This document shows positions 7,162 to 10,806 of a DNA stretch of 10,806 bases, in pieces. Position numbers and translations under genes: made by a program. Below the pieces are notes generated by a model. The model was not told the origin of the DNA, did not search any database, and saw nothing but the letters and a program-made list of their open reading frames with translations. The stretch's first letter is position 1, and every line of letters starts with the position of its first letter. The stretch is from Bacteroidales bacterium. GTDB lineage: Bacteria; Bacteroidota; Bacteroidia; Bacteroidales; Muribaculaceae. The stretch is taken from NCBI GenBank assembly GCA_004557195.1, contig SFER01000062.1, positions 1-10,806 on the forward strand, read 5' to 3'.

Positions 7162-8736
7162 ATGGATATAACACTCCCAAAACGCATTGATGTGTCGCAG
7201 ACGCCTCTAAAATTCGCCAATGCGAGAATTATCACTGTAATCGGTGCCAATGGTGCCGGAAAAACCCGATTCTGTCGTAAAATCATGGAGGATGTCGGCG
7301 ACCATGCATTCCGCATCTCGGCGCTCGAGGCACTTTTCCCGAAAAAGGAGGTGAACACAATGTCCGGCTCGATAGACATGCTCTACAGCAGCATCGAAGC
7401 CCGCACGCAGATCGTAAAGGGCGATGTCGATACCGAAATAGAGAAACTCGCATTCCTGTTGTTCCATGATGAGTTCCTCTCCCTGCTCAAATATAAAATG
7501 CTCACCCTCGAACACCAATCGGCACCAATGGACGAGACCAATTTCGACCGCCTCACCAAGGCTTGGGACCGGGTGTTCCCCAACAATAAAATCTTGCGCG
7601 AAAGCGGCAAATTGCTCTTCCAAAACGACAAAGGTCCCGACAAGGTGGGAGCGATGAGCCTATCGGATGGCGAGCGCGCCGTGTTCTACTATCTCGGTGC
7701 TGCCATCTACGCAATGCCGGGAGCGGTGATTTTTGTTGATAATCCGGCGCTCTTCCTCCATAACACCATCATGCAGCAGGTGTGGAACATCGTCGAGGAG
7801 ATGCGCCCCGATTGCACCTTCATTTACAACACCCACGACATCGATTTCGCCACTTCGCGCGTCGATAACAAAATCGTGTGGGTGAAGAATTTCGATGTGG
7901 AGAAAAGCGCATGGGACTATGAGATTGTAGCCGGCAACGATAGCATCAGCGAGGAGCTGTATATCGACTTGTTGGGAAGCCGCAAACCGGTGCTTTTTGT
8001 CGAGGGAGATGCCATTCACAGCATCGACTCAAAGCTGTATCCGCTCATTTTCCCCGAGTATTCGGTGCGCCCGCTCGGCAGTTGCAACAAAGTGATAGAG
8101 GCGACCCGCTCATTCAACGACCTACAGTCGTTCCACCACCTCGACAGCCATGGACTCGTGGATCGCGACCGCCGCACCGAGAAAGAGGTGCAGTATCTGC
8201 GCGACAAGAAAATCTTTGTTCCCGATGTGGCTGAAATAGAGAACATCCTCATGCTCCCCGGGGTGATAGAGGCTGTGGCGCGCCGCAATCGCAAAAATCC
8301 GCAGTATGTCATCGCCAAGGTGAGCCGCGCGGTTATCAACTTGTTCAAGGCAGATATGCGCAATCAAGCATTGATGCATGTGCGGCACATGGTGAAGCGC
8401 AATGTGGAGTATCGAATCGACAGGAAATTTGCCAATATCGGCGAACTCGAGAATCACATGCGCGGACTTGTTGAGGAAATCGACCCCAGAGGAATGTATC
8501 GAGAGCTTTGCGACAAATTCTCGGAATATATCGCCAAAGCCGACTATGTGAGCGTGCTCAGAGTGTTCAACTACAAGCAAATGCTCTCCGACAGCAATGT
8601 GGCTCAACTTTGCGGCTTGAACAACAAGGAGGCATATATCAAAAACATATTATTTATACTTAAAGAAAACAATTCCGAAGCCGATGCCATCCGCCGGGCG
8701 GTGAAGCAGTGCTTCAGGATAAACGAAACGAAATGA
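7162..8736 (+). CDS. Fused ABC-type ATPase / DUF4435 (TOPRIM-like) protein, PARIS AriA-AriB-like
   Basis: A 524-residue two-domain protein. The N-terminal half is an AAA_15/AAA_21 (OLD/SMC-like) ATPase: Walker A GANGAGKT (28-35), ABC signature LSDGER (167-172), Walker B VIFVDNP (189-195) and switch histidine in YNTHDIDFA (H225). The Walker B aspartate (D193) is followed by N194, where the catalytic glutamate is usual. From about residue 275 a DUF4435 domain begins: VLFVEGD (E281), GLVDRDRRTE (D334, D336) and DVAEIENIL (E358/E360), the acidic spacing expected of a TOPRIM-type metal site. The last ~150 residues are predicted mostly helical and basic. ATPase plus DUF4435 is the make-up of the PARIS phage-defence system (AriA and AriB, usually two genes); here they are one chain. 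Against a plain defence role, the gene lies between polA and menA with matching codon use, and its stop overlaps the menA start. Function is inferred, not shown. Confidence 0.85.
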   Translation: MDITLPKRIDVSQTPLKFANARIITVIGANGAGKTRFCRKIMEDVGDHAFRISALEALFPKKEVNTMSGSIDMLYSSIEARTQIVKGDVDTEIEKLAFLLFHDEFLSLLKYKMLTLEHQSAPMDETNFDRLTKAWDRVFPNNKILRESGKLLFQNDKGPDKVGAMSLSDGERAVFYYLGAAIYAMPGAVIFVDNPALFLHNTIMQQVWNIVEEMRPDCTFIYNTHDIDFATSRVDNKIVWVKNFDVEKSAWDYEIVAGNDSISEELYIDLLGSRKPVLFVEGDAIHSIDSKLYPLIFPEYSVRPLGSCNKVIEATRSFNDLQSFHHLDSHGLVDRDRRTEKEVQYLRDKKIFVPDVAEIENILMLPGVIEAVARRNRKNPQYVIAKVSRAVINLFKADMRNQALMHVRHMVKRNVEYRIDRKFANIGELENHMRGLVEEIDPRGMYRELCDKFSEYIAKADYVSVLRVFNYKQMLSDSNVAQLCGLNNKEAYIKNILFILKENNSEADAIRRAVKQCFRINETK

Positions 8737-9599
8737 TTAAAGATTGGATTGAAGCGGCTCGTCCGCGCACACTCCCGGTGTCGCTTGCCGGGGTGCTCAC
8801 AGCGGTGGGCTTTGCCAAAATGTATGGAGTGCTCAAGCCTGTTCCTGCACTGCTATGTTTCACCTTTGCGCTATTGGCACAGATTGTGTCCAATTTTGCC
8901 AACGAATACTACGATTTCAAGCGCGGAGCCGACAAAAAAGGGCGCGTGGGTCCGCGGCGAGGCGTAACCGAGGGTACTATATCGCCCCGCGCAATGCTCA
9001 TAGCCACCTATTCGCTTCTTGCTGTGGATTGCGCGGTGGGGTTGTGTCTCATCCCCTATGGTGGCTGGGAAATGCTCATCGTGGGGGTGTTTATCGCCAT
9101 TTTCGCCCTTGCTTACAGCGCGGGGCCGTATCCGCTGTCGCGCCATGGGTGGGGCGATGTGGCTGTGCTTGTGTTTTTCGGCATCATACCGGTGAATTTC
9201 ACCTTCTATGTGATGAATTGCGAGTTTAGTCTCATCGTGTTCCTCGCCTCGGTGGCAATTGGACTTATGTCGGTGAATGTGTTGATAATCAACAACTACC
9301 GCGATATCGAGGATGACAAAGACGCCGGCAAATTCACCACTGCCATTCTCCTCGGCAGGAAATACACCGCCACATGGTATCTCTGCAACGGATATATAGC
9401 CGTGTCAATACTCTCGCCGCTATGGTTCTACTATCCGGCGATGGCGCTTTGTGCCGCAGTGTATCTGCTACTTCACAACCGCACATGGATAGCTATGCAA
9501 CAGAGCGAAGGCGCAGCCCTCAATCCGGTGCTTGGAGCCACCGCACGCAACATGCTTGTGTTTGCCATTCTGCTATTTGTTGCCACCATCATTGTCTGA
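8733..9599 (+). CDS. menA: 1,4-dihydroxy-2-naphthoate polyprenyltransferase
   Basis: Integral-membrane UbiA-family enzyme that joins the polyprenyl chain to 1,4-dihydroxy-2-naphthoate, giving demethylmenaquinone. The 288-residue product opens MIKDWIEAARPRTLPVS, typical of MenA. The first aspartate-rich prenyl-diphosphate/Mg site is NEYYDFKRGAD (57-67), followed by GPRRGVTEG. The second is NNYRDIEDDKDAGKFT (187-202), followed by LLGRK. Several hydrophobic helices lie between and after these, as expected for the family. A GTG at 8709 could extend the frame, but the ATG at 8733 gives the usual N-terminus and overlaps the upstream stop as ATGA, implying translational coupling to the ATPase/DUF4435 gene. 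The likely partner supplying the side chain is the polyprenyl diphosphate synthase encoded at 3119-4093. The 3' end overlaps the convergent gene by 27 bases. Confidence 0.95.
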   Translation: MIKDWIEAARPRTLPVSLAGVLTAVGFAKMYGVLKPVPALLCFTFALLAQIVSNFANEYYDFKRGADKKGRVGPRRGVTEGTISPRAMLIATYSLLAVDCAVGLCLIPYGGWEMLIVGVFIAIFALAYSAGPYPLSRHGWGDVAVLVFFGIIPVNFTFYVMNCEFSLIVFLASVAIGLMSVNVLIINNYRDIEDDKDAGKFTTAILLGRKYTATWYLCNGYIAVSILSPLWFYYPAMALCAAVYLLLHNRTWIAMQQSEGAALNPVLGATARNMLVFAILLFVATIIV

Positions 9600-10451
9600 C
9601 ACCTTCATGCGCTTGAAGGCATCGATGAAACTGCCGGGGGTGATGTTTATTATCTCCGCGTTGATGCTTTCGGCATAGCGGCGGATGGTGAAATAGGATT
9701 TGAACGCCACGTAGAAACTATACATCAACTTGTAGAGCGGGAATTTGTGATACACAGCAGCCTGGCGCGCCTCCTCTTTCTTGTCCTCCTTGTAGAAATG
9801 CGGCTGAATCGACACCACTTGGTTGTCGTCGGTAACCGACAGAGTTTGTGTCCAAGTGTGGTCGGCGCCCGCTACATAGATATGCTTGAAGCCCATGCGG
9901 AGAGCGAGCATAAGCGAGGGGATGAGCACGTTGCGCGGTCGCGGCATTCCGAGTCCGCTCCCATAAGCAAAGTTTTCCACCCAATTAAAACCCTCGACCG
10001 GGGTGAGGTTGTAGAAGCACACCTTGATTTTCCCGTTCTTAGCTACTTCTGCAAGTCGGCGGCACTTGCGGAACCGAGCCGGGGCAAACAGAGTCATCTC
10101 CCAGGTGGTGCGGTTCACGAAAGTGTCCCACAGATTGTTCACATTGTCGTGAGTGCCATCCTCGAAAAACACCGGGTCGGCAAGCACGTAGTATCGAGGC
10201 TTGAGGTCGAAAAACACCGGCGCATTGCCGGCGAAGTTTACAGCCAGCAGGCTTTTGCCCGCCAGGAAATGCCGGTCGCGAGTGATAGTGTCGTTGAGCG
10301 ACGGACCGTTGCCCAGCACCACAATCTCTTGCGAGGCATCCACTTTAGGCACCGCAGTGTGCCATTTCGAAACAAGAACAACCTTTGCCGCGCTTGCGAG
10401 CGAGCCTCCAAGCCGCGACATCCATTCCATGATTTTGTCTCCTCCAGCCAT
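9573..10451 (-). CDS. DUF115/GT42-like putative glycosyltransferase or MptE-like protein
   Basis: 292-residue, apparently cytosolic Rossmann-type protein. Near the N-terminus EIVVLGNGPSL (about 42-52) is the nucleotide-binding loop shared by DUF115 (MptE-like) proteins and GT42 sialyltransferases. It is followed by LLAVNFAGNA (68-77) and a YYVLADPVFF strand (87-96). A second conserved block, LMLALRMGFKHIYVAGAD (180-197) followed by HTW, resembles the GT42/DUF115 core near the active site. The C-terminal ~90 residues are rich in Tyr, Phe, Lys and Arg, suggesting membrane-surface contact, as in many glycan enzymes. No signal peptide is seen. I cannot tell a CMP-sugar transferase from another DUF115 role. 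The ATG at 10451 is chosen because it follows two -7-type boxes; an ATG at 10430 preceded by GGAGGAG is a possible alternative. It is a single gene, divergent from the Rpn-family gene and overlapping menA tail-to-tail by 27 bases. Confidence 0.7.
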   Translation of the reverse strand: MAGGDKIMEWMSRLGGSLASAAKVVLVSKWHTAVPKVDASQEIVVLGNGPSLNDTITRDRHFLAGKSLLAVNFAGNAPVFFDLKPRYYVLADPVFFEDGTHDNVNNLWDTFVNRTTWEMTLFAPARFRKCRRLAEVAKNGKIKVCFYNLTPVEGFNWVENFAYGSGLGMPRPRNVLIPSLMLALRMGFKHIYVAGADHTWTQTLSVTDDNQVVSIQPHFYKEDKKEEARQAAVYHKFPLYKLMYSFYVAFKSYFTIRRYAESINAEIINITPGSFIDAFKRMKVSDNDGGNK

Positions 10452-10461
10452 AATTCCGGTT

Positions 10462-10469
10462 CAAAAGTA
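10462..10469 (-). promoter_or_regulatory. Proximal -7 box upstream of the DUF115/GT42-like gene
   Basis: On the minus strand this reads TACTTTTG (TAnnTTTG) and ends 10 bases before the ATG at 10451. This would give an almost leaderless transcript from that start, or a normal leader if translation begins at 10430. No -33 TTTG at the proper distance. Confidence 0.4.
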
Positions 10470-10481
10470 TGTACTACAGCG

Positions 10482-10489
10482 CAAAGTTA
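10482..10489 (-). promoter_or_regulatory. Distal -7 box upstream of the DUF115/GT42-like gene
   Basis: On the minus strand this reads TAACTTTG (TAnnTTTG), 30 bases before the ATG at 10451, giving a leader of about 24 bases. The -33 region has no clear TTTG. This is the more conventional of the two boxes for the annotated start. Confidence 0.45.
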
Positions 10490-10579
10490 GACAAAATCTG
10501 TGAGTTTCGGTGCCGACACGCCAAAAAACCGCACTCGGGTGATGCAAAAATGTTTTTCCGATAATTTTTTGCTTATTGT

Positions 10580-10610
10580 TTTGAACGGTGGAATTTTGTG
10601 GCTATCTTTG
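10580..10610 (+). promoter_or_regulatory. Bacteroidota-type promoter for the Rpn-family gene
   Basis: TTTG at 10580-10583 and TATCTTTG at 10603-10610 are 19 bases apart, a full match to the -33/-7 consensus. The ATG at 10630 follows 19 bases after the -7 box. Confidence 0.7.
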
Positions 10611-10629
10611 CACCAAAAGGGACAAAGTT

Positions 10630-10806
10630 ATGAGTGAGATAGAGGACAAATACATAAGTTTACTTACCGATTTCGGGTTCAAGCGTATTTTCGGAACTGA
10701 TTTGAATAAGGATTTGCTTATCAGTTTCTTAAATGCGCTGTTTGAGGGTTCGCATGTCATCACCGATGTGAAATATCTCAACACCGAGCATCTCGGTGAT
10801 ATTCAC
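10630..10806 (+). CDS. Rpn-family PD-(D/E)XK nuclease / putative transposase, partial
   Basis: From the ATG at 10630 the frame is open to the right edge (59 codons seen). The product starts MSEIEDKYISLLTDFGFKRI, followed by FGTDLNKDLLISFLNAL and a VKYLNTEHLGD segment. This is the typical N-terminus of the Rpn/PDDEXK_2 family (recombination-promoting nuclease, often labelled putative transposase), where the pattern is Y-x(3)-TDFGFK-x-(L/I)FG-x(4)-K-x-LL-x-FLNA. The catalytic PD-(D/E)XK residues lie beyond the window, so intactness cannot be judged. The segment is more AT-rich than the core genes and these genes are often multicopy in Bacteroidota, both consistent with an accessory gene. It has its own strong promoter at 10580-10610. 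Confidence 0.85.
   Translation, partial: MSEIEDKYISLLTDFGFKRIFGTDLNKDLLISFLNALFEGSHVITDVKYLNTEHLGDIH

Noticed and set aside
9602..9619. Inverted repeat CCTTCA/TGAAGG just after the menA stop, a candidate terminator hairpin
   Set aside because: The stem is only 6 bp, no T-run follows on either strand, and it lies inside the coding region of the convergent gene.
9747..10490. Long plus-strand open frame opposite the DUF115/GT42-like gene
   Set aside because: The minus-strand frame has coherent motifs (GNGPSL, IYVAGAD) and upstream promoter boxes; the plus frame has neither.
1..10806. CRISPR array, tRNA/rRNA genes, complete insertion sequence, toxin-antitoxin pair
   Set aside because: No regularly spaced repeats, tRNA-like cloverleaf motifs, rRNA segments, transposase with terminal repeats or paired small genes were seen.

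Overview
The window reads as chromosomal DNA of a Bacteroidales bacterium (Bacteroides/Muribaculaceae-like). Reasons: several gene starts are preceded by the Bacteroidota promoter type (a -7 box TAnnTTTG, sometimes with a TTTG -33 box about 19-20 bases upstream); starts generally lack strong Shine-Dalgarno sequences; the first gene has a Bacteroidota-style lipoprotein signal; and the protein families and menaquinone enzymes fit this group. Judged by eye, the central 8-9 kb is moderately GC-rich with uniform codon use, while both edges (a CotH-like lipoprotein and an Rpn-family nuclease) are more AT-rich and look accessory.

Layout. 1-379 (-) is the N-terminal part of a CotH-domain lipoprotein that runs off the left edge. 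509-2029 (+) is nnr, the bifunctional NAD(P)HX epimerase/dehydratase. It converges, with a single base between stop codons, on a minus-strand cluster read in the order polyprenyl diphosphate synthase (4093-3119), rnhB (3107-2511) and a small membrane-anchored protein (2495-2031). A 238-bp divergent spacer separates that cluster from polA (4332-7085, +). polA is followed by a fused ABC-type ATPase/DUF4435 protein (7162-8736, +), whose stop overlaps the start of menA (8733-9599, +) in an ATGA junction. menA overlaps tail-to-tail with a minus-strand DUF115/GT42-like gene (10451-9573). Divergent from that gene, an Rpn/PDDEXK-family gene starts at 10630 and runs off the right edge.

How the genes fit together. 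Most of the window is housekeeping: metabolite repair (nnr), genome maintenance (rnhB and polA, which could cooperate in removing ribonucleotides and RNA primers), and menaquinone synthesis (a long-chain polyprenyl diphosphate synthase makes the tail that MenA attaches to the naphthoate ring). No gap between genes exceeds 300 bases. I see no tRNA, rRNA, CRISPR array or complete insertion sequence.

The most interesting item is the ATPase-DUF4435 protein. Its parts correspond to the two halves of the PARIS anti-phage system (AriA ATPase, AriB DUF4435/TOPRIM nuclease) fused into one chain. It lies in a core-gene setting, has an altered Walker B motif, and is translationally coupled to menA. Whether it is a defence gene or a domesticated housekeeping factor cannot be decided from sequence alone. 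A second point is that the proofreading domain of the DNA polymerase I has lost most of its catalytic residues.
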